This document shows positions 32,359-43,573 of a stretch of DNA of 64,000 nt, piece by piece. The position numbers were made by a program, and so were the translations under genes. Within the stretch, counting starts at the first letter, position 1. Each line of letters starts with the position of its first letter. Source of the stretch: Candidatus Endolissoclinum faulkneri L5 (GTDB lineage Bacteria; Pseudomonadota; Alphaproteobacteria; Thalassobaculales; Thalassobaculaceae). The notes below the pieces were generated by a model. That model made no database searches. It worked only from the letters and a program-made list of their open reading frames with translations, and was not told where the DNA came from. Location of the stretch: positions 615,444-679,443 of the forward strand of contig NZ_CP006745.1 of NCBI RefSeq assembly GCF_000510265.1. Direction: 5' to 3'.

Positions 32359-33209
32359 CTAGGAACAAAAAATATTGTTTTTTCTAAGCAATTAAATAAA
32401 TCTAATACAGAATTCAGTTTGCTTACGCAAATACGTAACAGCCTATACATCAGTATAATAACTATCTAACCATCATCCAATGAATATGATAACTAGAAAA
32501 TATTTTATATGCTACATAGAGTATTTTATTTTATATCCTATATAGAGTATGTTTTTAAAAATATACTAATACCTTTAAATAAAGTATTCGTTATAATTAT
32601 AGCCAGTACTATTAATATTCGCTATACAAATATATTTTACTTCATACTAATGCTTGTAAATTGATCCTTAGTAGATTTTGGAGGATAAGCCTATTTATAC
32701 TTAAATGCAACCGTTTTTGGTCTATTACGTGATTAATTCTAATACTGGATAACCAGAAAATTAACGTTATCTCACATTATTCTTCTAAATTGTTAAACTA
32801 CAAGATTTGTTTATAATAGCGCTTGTGTTATTATGATTCTTATAAGCGTGTTTTATAAAGTGACAAAGATGATCGATTCCATACTAATAAATAGTATTTT
32901 ATATTCAAATAAAATTGCAGCTAATTCTGTAATTAGCAAAATAACATCTACTACATACTGAGGTATCTAGGCTAATTTTTGCAGCATGTTTAAGTCCTAG
33001 TAAGAGATATTACTCTGCTCCTCTGCTTTTGTGATAGGTATAACGATAGTAGTTAGCTTGTTTTTTACGTAGAAACTGATTGCATTTTGGCAAAATCCTG
33101 TTCTTAATAATAATAGAAATCAAGATATCAAATAATAATAAAAACACAATTACATAATGTATAGTAGAATACTGCCATTGCACCGCTTGTGCTTGTCGAT
33201 TTATTAGTA

Positions 33210-35792
33210 TTAGCCGTGTTCTCCATTAATAGTCAGTGAGCTATTATTAGCAGAAATATTCACTACGTCACCGTTTTTTATACTGCCATTAAGAATATAA
33301 TTCGCAAGCGGATTTTGCAAAGAACGTTGAATAACTCGCTTTAGGGGACGAGCACCGTAAACTAAGTCGTAGCCTGTCTCAGCTAGCCATGCTAATGCAG
33401 CTTCATCTATTTCTAGGTGAATACTGCGGTTGGCAAGCGTATTACGCAGTCGGGCAAGCTGAATATTAACGACACTCTTCATATTATCTCTTTCTAGACG
33501 CGTAAATATTATCACCTCATCAATCCTATTGAGAAACTCAGGCCGAAATGACTTTTGCACGACTTTAATCACCTCATTTCGCACAGAATCTACAGAGGAC
33601 CCATCAGGAATTTCTGCTAAATGATATGCACCCAAGTTTGAAGTCATAGTTATAATAGTATTACGAAAATCGACTGTATGACCTTGTCCATCAGTCAAGC
33701 GGCCGTCATCTAGTACTTGTAATAGTATGTTAAATACTTCAGGATGGGCTTTTTCTATTTCGTCAAATAATACGACTTGGTATGGACGTCGTCGTATAAC
33801 CTCAGTTAGGCTACCTCCTTCCAAATAACCTACATAACCTGGAGGTGCACCAATTAAACGAGCTATGGAATGTTTTTCCATATACTCAGACATGTCAAGA
33901 CGAACCATAGATTGCTCATCATCGAACAAGAATTCTGCTAGTGCTTTGGTTAATTCAGTTTTTCCTACACCGGTGGGTCCTAGAAATAGGAAAGATCCAA
34001 TTGGTCTATTTGGATCTTGTAATCCTGTGCGCGAACGGCGCACTGCATTAGAGACTGCCGATATGGCTTCGTTTTGACCAGCAACACGCTTATGCAGATT
34101 AAATTCCATTGCTAGTAGCTTGTCTCGCTCGTCTTTAAGCATCTTTTCTACAGGAATGCCAGTCCAGCGCGATACTACCAAAGCGATATCATCATCTGAT
34201 ACTTCTTCTTTTAGCATACGTGTAGAGGCTATATTCTCGCTTTGAAGTATCTTTTGCTCTAGTTGCGGAATGATTGAATATGTCAATTCTCCAGCTTTTG
34301 TTAGATCACCAGCACGTTTAGCAATTTCTAAATCATTACGAGCAACTTCAAGCATTTCTTTTATTTTTTGAACACGTGTCAGCATTTGCTTCTCTCCTTG
34401 CCAACTTGCAGTTAGCTCGGATGAACGTTTCTCCATATCACCTAGTTTATTAGTTAGAATTTCTAGACGCTTACAACTAGCCTTGTCATTCTCCTTTTTC
34501 AAAGCCTCGCGTTCAATTTTAAGTTGTATAATTCTACGATCTAATTCGTCAATTTGATCTGGTTTGCTATCAAGTTCCATACGCCGCCGACTTGCAGCTT
34601 CATCCACTAAATCAATCGCCTTATCCGGCAGAAAACGATCTGCTATATAGCGATTAGATAAGTTGGCAGCTGAAACTAGCGCGTTATCAGTGATTCGTAC
34701 TCCGTGGTGTAGCTCATACTTCTCTTTTAGACCTCGCAATATACACACCGTTTCTAATATACTAGGCTCATCTATCATTATTGGTTGGAAACGTCTAGCT
34801 AGGGCAGCGTCCTTTTCAATGTGTTTGCGGTATTCTTCAATCGTAGTTGCACCAACACAATGCAACTCACCACGTGCTAATGCTGGCTTTAACATATTTG
34901 AGGCATCCATAGAACCTTCAGCTGCACCAGCACCCACTAGAGTGTGAAGCTCGTCTATGAATAAAATAATATCACCTTGAGTCGTGCTAAGCTCCTTCAG
35001 TACTGTTTTCAAACGCTCCTCAAACTCACCGCGAAATTTTGCGCCAGCTATTATTGCAGCCAAGTCAAGCGCCAACAATTTTCTTTTTTTTAGTCCCTCT
35101 GGTACATCACCGTTAATAATGCGTTGTGCTAAGCCTTCAACTATAGCAGTTTTACCAACACCAGACTCTCCGATCATTACTGGATTATTTTTAGTTCGAC
35201 GAGATAAAACCTGTATGGTGCGACGAATTTCCTCGTCGCGTCCAATTACCGGATCTGTATTGCCATTCTGAGCTAATTTAGTAAGATCACGAGTATACTT
35301 TGTTAAAGCATCAAAATTGCTTTCTGCATTAGGACTGTCTGCAGTTTGGCTTTTACGCATATCCTGTATTACCTTCTCTAGGTTTTGTGGCAATAAATTT
35401 TCATTGATTAATGCTTGCGGTGATTCAGCATGCGAAACAATGGCAATCGCTTGTAGTAAACGCTCAACAGTAACGTATCGATCGCCCGATTTTTTCGCGA
35501 TCTCTTCTGATTTAGCCAGGACATTTACTAGTTCTGGCGATATATAGACTTTATCTTTAATATTGCTCTCTACTCGAGGTATTTTGTTAAGTGTTTCTTC
35601 TACTTGGGATAGTATAACATTTGGATGACCGCCGGCACGCTGAATCAGATTAACTGCAAATCCTTCATCATCTTCAATTAATACTTTAAGAAGGTGCGCT
35701 GGCATCAGTTGTTGATGACCAAGATAGAGCGATAATGTTTGAGCTGCATACAGTAAGGCATTGCATCGATTAGAAAATTTTTCAAAATTCAT
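33210..35792 (-). CDS. clpB: ATP-dependent disaggregase ClpB
   Basis: Hsp100 chaperone that pulls proteins out of aggregates together with DnaK. The 860-residue protein has the full layout: N-terminal Clp repeat domain (1-145), first AAA+ domain with Walker A GESGVGKT (208-215), a middle coiled-coil region (about 400-525, rich in Lys/Glu), and a second AAA+ domain with GPTGVGKT. The presence of the middle domain and the absence of a tripeptide for ClpP docking point to ClpB rather than ClpA or ClpC. I see no heat-shock sigma-32 type promoter in the first 80 bases upstream. In relatives clpB follows prmC and a DUF4167 gene on the same strand; here DUF4167 is missing. Confidence 0.97.
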   Translation of the reverse strand: MNFEKFSNRCNALLYAAQTLSLYLGHQQLMPAHLLKVLIEDDEGFAVNLIQRAGGHPNVILSQVEETLNKIPRVESNIKDKVYISPELVNVLAKSEEIAKKSGDRYVTVERLLQAIAIVSHAESPQALINENLLPQNLEKVIQDMRKSQTADSPNAESNFDALTKYTRDLTKLAQNGNTDPVIGRDEEIRRTIQVLSRRTKNNPVMIGESGVGKTAIVEGLAQRIINGDVPEGLKKRKLLALDLAAIIAGAKFRGEFEERLKTVLKELSTTQGDIILFIDELHTLVGAGAAEGSMDASNMLKPALARGELHCVGATTIEEYRKHIEKDAALARRFQPIMIDEPSILETVCILRGLKEKYELHHGVRITDNALVSAANLSNRYIADRFLPDKAIDLVDEAASRRRMELDSKPDQIDELDRRIIQLKIEREALKKENDKASCKRLEILTNKLGDMEKRSSELTASWQGEKQMLTRVQKIKEMLEVARNDLEIAKRAGDLTKAGELTYSIIPQLEQKILQSENIASTRMLKEEVSDDDIALVVSRWTGIPVEKMLKDERDKLLAMEFNLHKRVAGQNEAISAVSNAVRRSRTGLQDPNRPIGSFLFLGPTGVGKTELTKALAEFLFDDEQSMVRLDMSEYMEKHSIARLIGAPPGYVGYLEGGSLTEVIRRRPYQVVLFDEIEKAHPEVFNILLQVLDDGRLTDGQGHTVDFRNTIITMTSNLGAYHLAEIPDGSSVDSVRNEVIKVVQKSFRPEFLNRIDEVIIFTRLERDNMKSVVNIQLARLRNTLANRSIHLEIDEAALAWLAETGYDLVYGARPLKRVIQRSLQNPLANYILNGSIKNGDVVNISANNSSLTINGEHG

Positions 35793-36168
35793 ATTTAAAT
35801 TCCACTATAATCTATAGCTTTCTTAATAGAAATAACCTTCTATGAGCTTAAATAGCCTAATAAGCTATCTGTTGTTAATTATTTTTTAAGCTGATAATAC
35901 ATCTGTCATACTATTTTAATCAAAGCATGAGTGATAATTGTCATTTAATTTATCGTTTTGTGATAAAATGCATACTGAATTACGTTTAAAGCGTTCCTTC
36001 TTATAAGGAGAGTTATTTGCAATCTAGCTTAATTTTTAAGCCTACTTTGCATCATGATTAATAGTATAATTTAAGGATATACTTTATCATTAGCTTTAAA
36101 AACATTATTTATTGAATTTATTTATTAGCCGCGTTTAGCTTCAAAATATTAGAAAAGAAAAATGGACC

Positions 36169-36208
36169 TAGCGTTGGATCCCAACAGGAGGACAATTCTC
36201 CTCTGCTA
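36169..36208. other. G+C-rich island with two hairpins inside a closing stem
   Basis: In a very A+T-rich spacer, this 40-nt block folds as TAGC...GCTA (36169-36172 with 36205-36208) enclosing two hairpins: GTTGG/CCAAC (36173-36185, 3-nt loop) and AGGAG/CTCCT (36186-36202, 7-nt loop). On the minus strand it is followed after a few bases by TTTTTCTTTTC, so it could end the prfA-prmC transcript, or be a small RNA or part of a lost gene. Identity unknown. Confidence 0.45.
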
Positions 36209-36724
36209 TAAATTCAATAAGCTACTTGATTGAATATCAGCTATTACGATCTATCGGATGTATAGTGTATCCAAAATAATCAATAAAATAACAGCAATTT
36301 GCTATATAATTGGCGATTAGGATAGATGTTATTGCACTATAGGTTAATCAACAACAGTTCAATATTTTAAATACACAACTTTTTAGTAACCTCGTGTGTT
36401 TAAAATATTATTTAATTCAGCCTTTGCATTTATGGTTTTGTATGTACCAAGTATCTTCAATGCCTAAAGTTTTCAAAGCAGCAAGTATACCTTAATTAAA
36501 AAATTAAACCTATATCGCAAAATAATTAATAATTATTGCTAATATAAGAAATAATTGAAATCGTTATATTTTACCTAAAGATAGTCCCGGATCGATTGAT
36601 GTTAATACATAATGTAGGTTATTTAATACTTGATTATAGATTAAATTTCCTCATAACAGAAAATAAATATAGTGTTTTATTGTATAATCCATGCAATTTT
36701 AGCTAACAATATATTAGCCATTCT

Positions 36725-36756
36725 GTGTATATTAATATATGTATATTAATATACAC
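36725..36756. repeat. Palindrome, 15-bp arms with 2-nt centre
   Basis: GTGTATATTAATATA (36725-36739), TG, TATATTAATATACAC (36742-36756). Perfect pairing. It lies about 110 bp downstream of the prmC stop on the minus strand. Confidence 0.75.
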
Positions 36757-36865
36757 CTTATTATATTCTTTAGTTCGAAATAACTAAACAGTTAAGATTA
36801 TGGTAACCTCTACCTTACCCAAGGGTAATTTACTATCGTAAATTGACTTCTAAACTGTTATTGCT

Positions 36866-37699
36866 TCATTTTAAAACAAGTGCTCTAGGTATGTTGGCTA
36901 AATCAGTTTTACGATTGACTTCTTGCAAACCAGCTTGAAGCATGATATCTGCAACAGCGTTCGCTTGACCAATTCCCAATTCTACGATCGTTATTCCATT
37001 ATATGATAGAGCACGACGGAGTACAGGTGCAAGGGCACGGTAAGCATCCAGACCATCAGCTCCACCGAGAAGAGCATTAATTGGATCGTAATTGCGTACT
37101 CCATTTTCTAAAGTTAAAATTTCACCTTCAGCGATATAAGGTGGATTCGATAGGACTAAATCAAATTGATTATCTTGCAAACTGTTCCAGTTTTGACAAC
37201 GGATTTCAGCTCGATCGGACAGCCCTGTCATCCACGCATTGTGTCGGGCTACTTCTGAAGCTGCCTGCGAGTTATCAATTCCAAGACCAGTGGCTGTAGG
37301 AAATTCTGAAAGAGCGGCCAATAACAAGCAACCGGTACCAGTCCCAAGATCAAGAACACGACTGGGTGATTTGCGATTTATAAACATTTCCAGAGTAGCT
37401 TCAATGAGAGTTTCGCTATCAGGCCTAGGGTCTAATGTATCTGTTGTTACCTTTAATTCCAATGTCCAGAAGGCGCATTGGCCGGTAATTTTATTAACTG
37501 GCTCTCCTGCAATGTGACGAGAAATCAATGCTTGGAATTTCTTCAAAGTCTTAGTATCAAGTAATTCTTCTTCGTGCGACCACACTGCCCTATTCAATAA
37601 ATAACTAAGTAACAATCGTGCATTAAATCTACCATTATCGATTCCAGCGCAAGCAAAATCAGCAGCAGCAAATTTTATGACGTTGCGAATACTACTCAA
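36866..37699 (-). CDS. prmC: Release factor glutamine methyltransferase
   Basis: Methylates the glutamine of the GGQ motif in peptide chain release factors. The 277-residue protein has the SAM-binding loop DLGTGTG (residues 117-123) and the NPPY motif (185-188) that binds the substrate glutamine. Length is normal. It lies 14 nt downstream of prfA, its substrate's gene, on the same strand, which separates it from other NPPY methyltransferases. Confidence 0.96.
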   Translation of the reverse strand: MSSIRNVIKFAAADFACAGIDNGRFNARLLLSYLLNRAVWSHEEELLDTKTLKKFQALISRHIAGEPVNKITGQCAFWTLELKVTTDTLDPRPDSETLIEATLEMFINRKSPSRVLDLGTGTGCLLLAALSEFPTATGLGIDNSQAASEVARHNAWMTGLSDRAEIRCQNWNSLQDNQFDLVLSNPPYIAEGEILTLENGVRNYDPINALLGGADGLDAYRALAPVLRRALSYNGITIVELGIGQANAVADIMLQAGLQEVNRKTDLANIPRALVLK

Positions 37700-37713
37700 T
37701 TTTTGTCTTGCTC

Positions 37714-38784
37714 TTAGTTTATTTTTGCTAAACGTTCTGCTTGATCATCAGAAATCAGTGCTTCTATTACTTCATTAAGCGCTTCACCATTAATCACCTG
37801 ATTTAGCTTGTAGATAGTTAAATTGATTCGATGATCGGTTACTCGGCTTTGAGGAAAATTATAAGTGCGGATGCGTTCTGAGCGACTACCAGAACCAACC
37901 TGGCTTTTACGATGAGCGGCACGTGCATGATCAGAAGCTTGACGTTGTATATTATAAAGCCTAGATCGCATAATCCGCATAGCTTTAGCTCGGTTTTTAT
38001 GTTGAGATTTCTCATCTTGTTGAGTAACAACAACTCCAGTAGGAATATGGGTGATTCGAACTGCGCTATCGGTGGTATTCACATGCTGCCCTCCAGCCCC
38101 CCTAGAACGGTAAACATCCACCCTTATATCTTTTTCTTCAATATGAACATCGATTTCTTCTGCTTCCGGTAATACGGCAACGGTAGCAGCAGAAGTGTGT
38201 ATGCGTCCTTGATTTTCGGTAACAGGAACTCTTTGCACCCGGTGCGTACCGCTTTCAAATTTTAGGTAAGCGTAAACTCCCACTCCAGTAATGCAAGCAA
38301 TTGCTTCTTTATAACCATCCAGTTCATTTTCAGATAAATTCATGACCTCAAATCGCCAACCAGATTTTTGGGCATATCGTTGATACATGGTAAAGAGTTC
38401 AGCAGCGAATAATGCGGCTTCGTTCCCTCCAGTAGCGGCGCGTACTTCCAAGATGACGTTTTTCTTATCCGCCTCATCTTTCGGAAGCAACAAGACTTGT
38501 ACATCACGCTCTAATTGTGGCAAGCGGGATTTGATCTTTTCAATTTCTATTTCAACTAGTTTGTTCATTTCTGCGTCTTTGCTGTCCGCTAAAGCTAGGG
38601 TATCAGCAAGCTCCGCCCAAGCGCGTTTAAGATTCTCGATCTTATTAACTACTGGGGTTATTTCGGACAACTCAAGAGCTATTTTTTGAAATGCGTGAGA
38701 ATCTAGTGAGGATGGTTTAGAAATTAGCATTTCCAATTCACGCGCGCGCTGTAGCATATGCTCGAACGCCGAATTTAGATTCAC
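37714..38784 (-). CDS. prfA: Peptide chain release factor 1
   Basis: Recognises UAA and UAG stop codons and triggers peptide release. The 356-residue protein has the catalytic GGQ (231-233, in [15 protein letters not shown]) and PVT at 187-189 in the position of the codon-recognition tripeptide of RF1. It starts at GTG 38784, since the overlapping ATG just upstream is followed at once by TGA; AAGGAG lies 7 nt before the GTG. It is the first gene of a prfA-prmC pair. An intact RF1 means UAG is used as a stop codon in the ordinary way. Confidence 0.97.
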   Translation of the reverse strand: MNLNSAFEHMLQRARELEMLISKPSSLDSHAFQKIALELSEITPVVNKIENLKRAWAELADTLALADSKDAEMNKLVEIEIEKIKSRLPQLERDVQVLLLPKDEADKKNVILEVRAATGGNEAALFAAELFTMYQRYAQKSGWRFEVMNLSENELDGYKEAIACITGVGVYAYLKFESGTHRVQRVPVTENQGRIHTSAATVAVLPEAEEIDVHIEEKDIRVDVYRSRGAGGQHVNTTDSAVRITHIPTGVVVTQQDEKSQHKNRAKAMRIMRSRLYNIQRQASDHARAAHRKSQVGSGSRSERIRTYNFPQSRVTDHRINLTIYKLNQVINGEALNEVIEALISDDQAERLAKIN

Positions 38785-40095
38785 ATTTACTCTCCTTGCC
38801 TACTTAACCATACACTAAAAAATATCAATACTAAACGTTTGCTTGGCTAAACCACTATGTTTGATTAGTTCTAAAATACAATCACTAGCCTAATTTGCTT
38901 TTAGTGTGAGTTGTAATAATAGAACGATATTATCGCTTAATCAATAGATTAGTTAATATACTGATTTAGATATTTATTAAGATGTTATTCATCAAAATAT
39001 TTCCAAATTAATTTCATAACGCAAAACTGTTGCCCTTTTCTTTTAATACTATTGTATTCGTAGTGCTATTGTTTATTCATCAAATATTTTTATCAATAGT
39101 GCTAATTATCTGAGCTAAAGTATGTTAACGTATTTTCGGTAAACTGACTTGACATTGTGATACGAAAATATACTGTAATGAGCTAATAAGGTATTTTTGT
39201 GTGTATCATGAATGTAATCATTAAAATGCTGTTTAGAATGAATTATTAGGTAATCCCCTATTTCATTAGCCAATAGTTAAGTTATGTAGTTTGCGTATTT
39301 AACAAATACTATAACTACGCTTAAGTGTACCCAGCACAATTAATGAAATAATATAAGTTAGTATAGGGAAATGATGCATTCCAAATTCCTTATTTACTCT
39401 GGCTGTTGTCAACAGTATTAGGATTGCTAGATCTCTTTTATTCTTGAACAGATCTTAATTGATGACAGCTATTCAACCTTTGTCATTTGAGCAATTTATT
39501 GTTAATAGATAGCTTTTTTATATTTATAATGTGTTGCAACAGCTTTTTCTAGATTCAGCTTATGCAGCCCAGCGTTAAGTATAGCACCGTAAGTATCTTA
39601 GTATCACTAAAAAGTTATAAGTAACTTAAATGGATATTTAGTAAATAGCGAATACAAATAAGATAAAGCACATTATGGATGCAATAAAAACCAACAAAAA
39701 TATAAACCTCTCGCAGAAATTACCCTTTTGGAACGCAAGTTCAAATTTATGATATTTAAGTTAATGTATTATTTACATACTTCTATAAAGAACAAAGCAT
39801 ATTAATTTAAGCTCAGATATTGATTAATAAATTCGTTCTAAATGGAGTTCGTGCTTATCAGAAGATGCGCTTGTAATATATTTGAATAAAGTTTATTTAT
39901 TCTTCAGTTGAGTAACTGATTGAGTATACGGGAAAATAATCAATAAGGTTTAAGTGATACTATAGTAAAGTTGGCTATATTTAAATCTAAATAGTGTAAA
40001 TAAATCTTCTGCTGAATCCAATATATTATGATTTAATTAGAAATTTGCTTAATTTTTATTATTTTTATTATTTTTAATACTATTGCGATCAAAAT
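38785..40095. other. Gene-free spacer ispG-prfA
   Basis: 1.3 kb with no gene, structure or convincing promoter that I can support. In relatives hisS and other genes may lie near ispG; none is visible here. Confidence 0.55.
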
Positions 40096-41235
40096 CTATT
40101 CTGTCTTATCTCCAGAATGTACCATTTTTTGTGCTTTAATTTCTGATTCGATCTCAGCCGCTTTTTGTTCGATAAGTTTTACCATATAGTCGACAGTGTC
40201 TTTTCTTTTTAAGCGATGCTTTGGTTGACCAGCGGCATACACCATATGAGTACCCTTGCCGCCACCTATGATACCTATATCAGCATAGCGTGCTTCACCT
40301 GGGCCGTTCACTACGCAGCCGATTACTGCAACAGTCATCGGTGTAGTGATATGGGTTAGCCGATCTTCAAGCACTCGAACGTTTTCTATTACATCAAATT
40401 GTTGACGAGCACAAGATGGGCAAGAGATCACATTAACACCACGTTTGCGGAGGTTAAGGGATCTAAGAATGTCAAAACCAACTTTTACCTCTTCTTCAGG
40501 CGAAGCGGAGAGAGATACACGGATCGTATCACCGACACCGCTCCACAAAAGTGCACCAATACCTATGGAAGATTTTACAGTACCGATTCTCTGAGCGCCT
40601 GACTCAGTTACGCCAATGTGTAAGGGATAGTCACAAACCTGAGCTAAATCCTTATAAGCAAAGGTGGTGAGAAAAATATCAGAGGACTTTACGCTTATTT
40701 TAACGTTGTGAAAGTCATTATCTTCCAGGATGCGCAGTTGATTAAGCGCACTCTCGACCATTGCCCTTGGACAAGGCTCTCCGTACTTCTCCAATAGTTG
40801 CTTTTCTAGACTTCCAGCATTGACACCAATACGCATTGAACAGTTATTGTCTTTTGCTGCTTTCACCACCTCTCGCACGCGAGATACAGAGCCTATGTTA
40901 CCTGGGTTGATTCGTAAGCAAGCAGCCCCATTCTTAGCGGCTTCAATTGCGAGTTTATAATGGAAATGAATATCAGCTACAATGGGAACGTTTACTTGAG
41001 CGGTGATCTGTTTTAACGCTTTTGAAGATTCTTCGTTAGGACAACTTACTCGCACTATATCAGCTCCGTTAGCTTCGCAGCGCTGAATTTGTTCAATTGT
41101 TGCTTTAATGTTAGTTGTTGGAGTGTTAGTCATAGTTTGGACGGCTATCGGAGCTCCATCGCCTATTGGAACCTTTCCTACATAAATACGACGGGAGAAA
41201 CCTCGGCGGATGTCACGATAAGATCTAGTGCTCAT
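40096..41235 (-). CDS. ispG: 4-hydroxy-3-methylbut-2-enyl diphosphate synthase
   Basis: Iron-sulfur enzyme of the MEP pathway for isoprenoid precursors; it converts MEcPP to HMBPP. The 379-residue protein has the cluster ligands Cys272 and Cys275 (CPSC) and Cys307 ([10 protein letters not shown]), with the conserved Glu314, plus the N-terminal TIM-barrel segments ([21 protein letters not shown]). Length is close to that of E. coli IspG. TGAGG precedes the ATG. It stands alone, on the same strand as prfA-prmC-clpB downstream, an order seen in other alphaproteobacteria. Confidence 0.97.
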   Translation of the reverse strand: MSTRSYRDIRRGFSRRIYVGKVPIGDGAPIAVQTMTNTPTTNIKATIEQIQRCEANGADIVRVSCPNEESSKALKQITAQVNVPIVADIHFHYKLAIEAAKNGAACLRINPGNIGSVSRVREVVKAAKDNNCSMRIGVNAGSLEKQLLEKYGEPCPRAMVESALNQLRILEDNDFHNVKISVKSSDIFLTTFAYKDLAQVCDYPLHIGVTESGAQRIGTVKSSIGIGALLWSGVGDTIRVSLSASPEEEVKVGFDILRSLNLRKRGVNVISCPSCARQQFDVIENVRVLEDRLTHITTPMTVAVIGCVVNGPGEARYADIGIIGGGKGTHMVYAAGQPKHRLKRKDTVDYMVKLIEQKAAEIESEIKAQKMVHSGDKTE

Positions 41236-42398
41236 GTTAACCTCAGCTATCGGCTATCTATAGTCTATTTTATTTTTTAATATATGAACATAGTTGTATA
41301 GCAAAAAGTAAGTCGTGCAATTCGTTTGCAGATTTTATACTTAAATTCAGTTCTTAATATAGTAGGCAATTATCTTGTTTAATTATATGGTACTTTGTTG
41401 GTAAGGATAATTTGAAAATGCTCATTATCATGAGGATAACATGTACTATAATTCCCTATAAATGAGTTAAAGTAAAGCTAAGTCTAATTGATTTATAGTA
41501 AATTATAGTCCGAATAAAATTTATGCTAATTGTGTTCGGCAAAATTTTATAAACCATCTTATCGGCTATGAGCGCACAATTAGACAATTTATCTTTGTCT
41601 AATATAAAAGGATTATTTAAAATATTATCGCATATGCTTAGTTAAGTTAAGTTTTAATAAAAGTTCTAGAGAACTATTGTTTTTTTTTGAGTTTTTCAAG
41701 CTTCGCTGTAACGCTAGTCAATCAGCGAACTTAAATATAAACAATAAAAGTCATATTTTTAATTTAAAAATTATTTTTTGCATCAAATTATCTTAATAGA
41801 TAGAGGACTTAGTGTTTTGGTAATAAGGTATTTTAAATAATTGATGCTGCAATTGTAATATCAGTAATTATCGATCAAAAACTGAACATTGGAAAAGGAA
41901 AATACCGAAAGAAAATATTTTAGTACAAAATTATTAAAGCAGAAAATAGATATTATCATTCAACTAAACAACAAAGCCTTCGAGTAAAATTAAGCTTACT
42001 ATTATCTATATAACTAATAAATCATCTAACTAAATTTAAATGAATAGCTATTTCTATCGTTTTAATAAATCATTGATAATTTTGAATAGTTCAGTAAGTC
42101 ATATTCGGTGAAATTTTTCTTGTTTTCAATTTAAACATTACAACAAAATAAAGCATATTGCCTTAGTTAGATCGCCAATTAATGTAGAGATTACTTAGGA
42201 ATAAGGGATCTTGTATTAATTTTTTCTTGAGATACATTGCTTGATATGCTGGGAAGGTCTATAGATTTTTCGCTCTTTTTGGTAAACAATTCCATATCTG
42301 TAATTGTATCAATTATAAATTGATGCGCGGCTAATCTTTAACAATGCTTTTTAACAATTTCTCAACAGACTTATTGCTTTCTGGAATATTTTCTGTGC
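41236..42398. other. Gene-free spacer rsfS-ispG
   Basis: About 1.2 kb without a gene. It contains a hairpin with 9-bp arms (41579-41603) and is otherwise unstructured A+T-rich DNA. Confidence 0.6.
41579..41603. repeat. Hairpin, 9-bp arms
   Basis: ATTAGACAA (41579-41587) pairs perfectly with TTGTCTAAT (41595-41603) around a 7-nt loop. Confidence 0.6.
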
Positions 42399-42755
42399 TT
42401 AATGCGTCGCTTGTTCATCACTCCATAACTGATCTAACTTATAAAACTTTCGTACTTCTGGGCGGAACAAGTGAACTATTATATCACCAGTATCTAGTAT
42501 TACCCAGTTACCTTGGCAATCCCCTTCTACAGATACCTTATTTATTCCATTACTTTTGAGCATGCTGCGAATGCGATCAGCCATAGACAAAACGTGGCGT
42601 GAGGAGCGACCATTGGCTATTATCATATAATCACCAATCGGTGACTTGCTTACTAGATCGATAATCATCAAGCAATCCGCTTTATCTTCTTCTAGTAATT
42701 CTAACACCATCTTTTTGATATTTCTGTTTTGGTTATGAGTAAATTGGTTGCTTAT
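42399..42755 (-). CDS. rsfS: Ribosomal silencing factor RsfS, apparent ATA start
   Basis: Binds ribosomal protein L14 and keeps the subunits apart when nutrients are low. The core is clear: DCLMIIDLVSKSPIGDYMII, then GRSSRHVLSMADRIRSML and GDCQGNWVILDTGDIIVHLF. From the first standard start (ATG 42710) the protein would be 103 residues, short at the N-terminal helix, and no ribosome binding site precedes it. The frame is open 15 codons further up. A near-ideal AAGGAGG (42763-42769) lies exactly 7 nt before ATA (42755-42753), followed by AGC AAC CAA, as if an ATG had become ATA. I annotate ATA as the start (118 residues); the alternative is inefficient starting at the internal ATG. In relatives rsfS is codirectional with rlmH and gpmI; here it is divergent from gpmI. 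Confidence 0.85.
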   Translation of the reverse strand: MSNQFTHNQNRNIKKMVLELLEEDKADCLMIIDLVSKSPIGDYMIIANGRSSRHVLSMADRIRSMLKSNGINKVSVEGDCQGNWVILDTGDIIVHLFRPEVRKFYKLDQLWSDEQATH

Positions 42756-43573
42756 GGATAGTCCTCCTTATATCGTTAGAGCAAATTCATAATAAACGGT
42801 AATTTAACGAATATTTTATTATTATCGTAAAATCTTATTGCTATGTTAATTGATTGATAGAGGCATTTAAATGATATTTTGTATCAATCTAGTGTTAAGG
42901 GTATCTCAAGCGTCACCAATCAAATTGTTAATGGTACAGTTATATTTTAATATTTATTTACTCAAAAATTATCTATAAGGATAGGATGATAGCTTGTTCG
43001 CTTAATTCGTAATCTAACTAATTAATAGAAAACATGATATAACAAAAGTTTATTATTGTCAAAAATTACTTATTTAGCTATTAAATAGCTACAGAGCAAA
43101 CAATTAGTATTTTAAAATATTAATTGACTTTTTGATTTGGAACTTATTTATAAAACTATTATTTGCATTAGGGTTCATCGCAGTTATTAGCAAATTAAAT
43201 ACAAAGCAATCATGCTTTATCTGCTAGTGATATATTAATCTTTGTACACAATTTTGTTTGTGTGTTTCATAATATCTAACATTACTAGAGTACTAGTATT
43301 GTTCTCTCCTAAATATGCGTTTTATTTTCTATTTCTTAGGTCAATCACAGATATATGCTATAAATTTTTATTTACCCAGCAATTTACCTCTATTCCAAAA
43401 AAAAAAATATTAACTTTGCTATCTTTAAGATTATAGTGTAGGTTGCATAAGGAATAATAAATTATTTAATTGCTTACACACGTACACGTAATGGTAAAGA
43501 TAATCAAACTGCATCTCTGTGAGCATAGTATTATTAATTTTTTTCATAGCGGAAAGCTTAATTAAGCATTTTA
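42756..43573. other. Divergent spacer rsfS/gpmI
   Basis: About 820 bp. In relatives rlmH lies between rsfS and gpmI; no trace of it is visible. Both promoters must be here. The open frame at 43242-43436 has no family likeness and skewed composition, and I do not call it. Confidence 0.55.
42763..42769 (-). promoter_or_regulatory. Shine-Dalgarno sequence of rsfS
   Basis: AAGGAGG on the minus strand, 7 nt upstream of ATA (42755). No ATG, GTG or TTG in the rsfS frame lies within 40 nt of it, so it decides the annotated start. Confidence 0.75.

Larger units (their letters stand above)
31612..33209. other. Gene-free spacer zinc-finger gene to clpB
   Basis: About 1.6 kb without a gene. It contains two hairpins (32198-32233, 32330-32358) and an imperfect repeat around 32505-32550 (tacatagagtattttat, then tatatagagtatg). 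Confidence 0.6.
35793..36865. other. Gene-sized gap prmC-clpB
   Basis: 1,073 bp between prmC and clpB on the same strand. In many alphaproteobacteria a DUF4167 gene lies here; I cannot see a remnant. The gap holds a G+C-rich folded island (36169-36208) and a 32-nt palindrome (36725-36756). AAGGAG at 36007-36012 precedes TTG (36018) and an open stretch of only 14 codons on the plus strand, possibly a relic. Confidence 0.5.

Noticed and set aside
36007-36060. AAGGAG followed by TTG and 14 codons
   Set aside because: The frame is too short to be a gene; similar chance cases occur at 18981 and 31198.
43242-43436. 64-codon hydrophobic open frame on the plus strand
   Set aside because: Hydrophobicity is what A+T-rich noncoding DNA gives; no ribosome binding site and no recognisable pattern.
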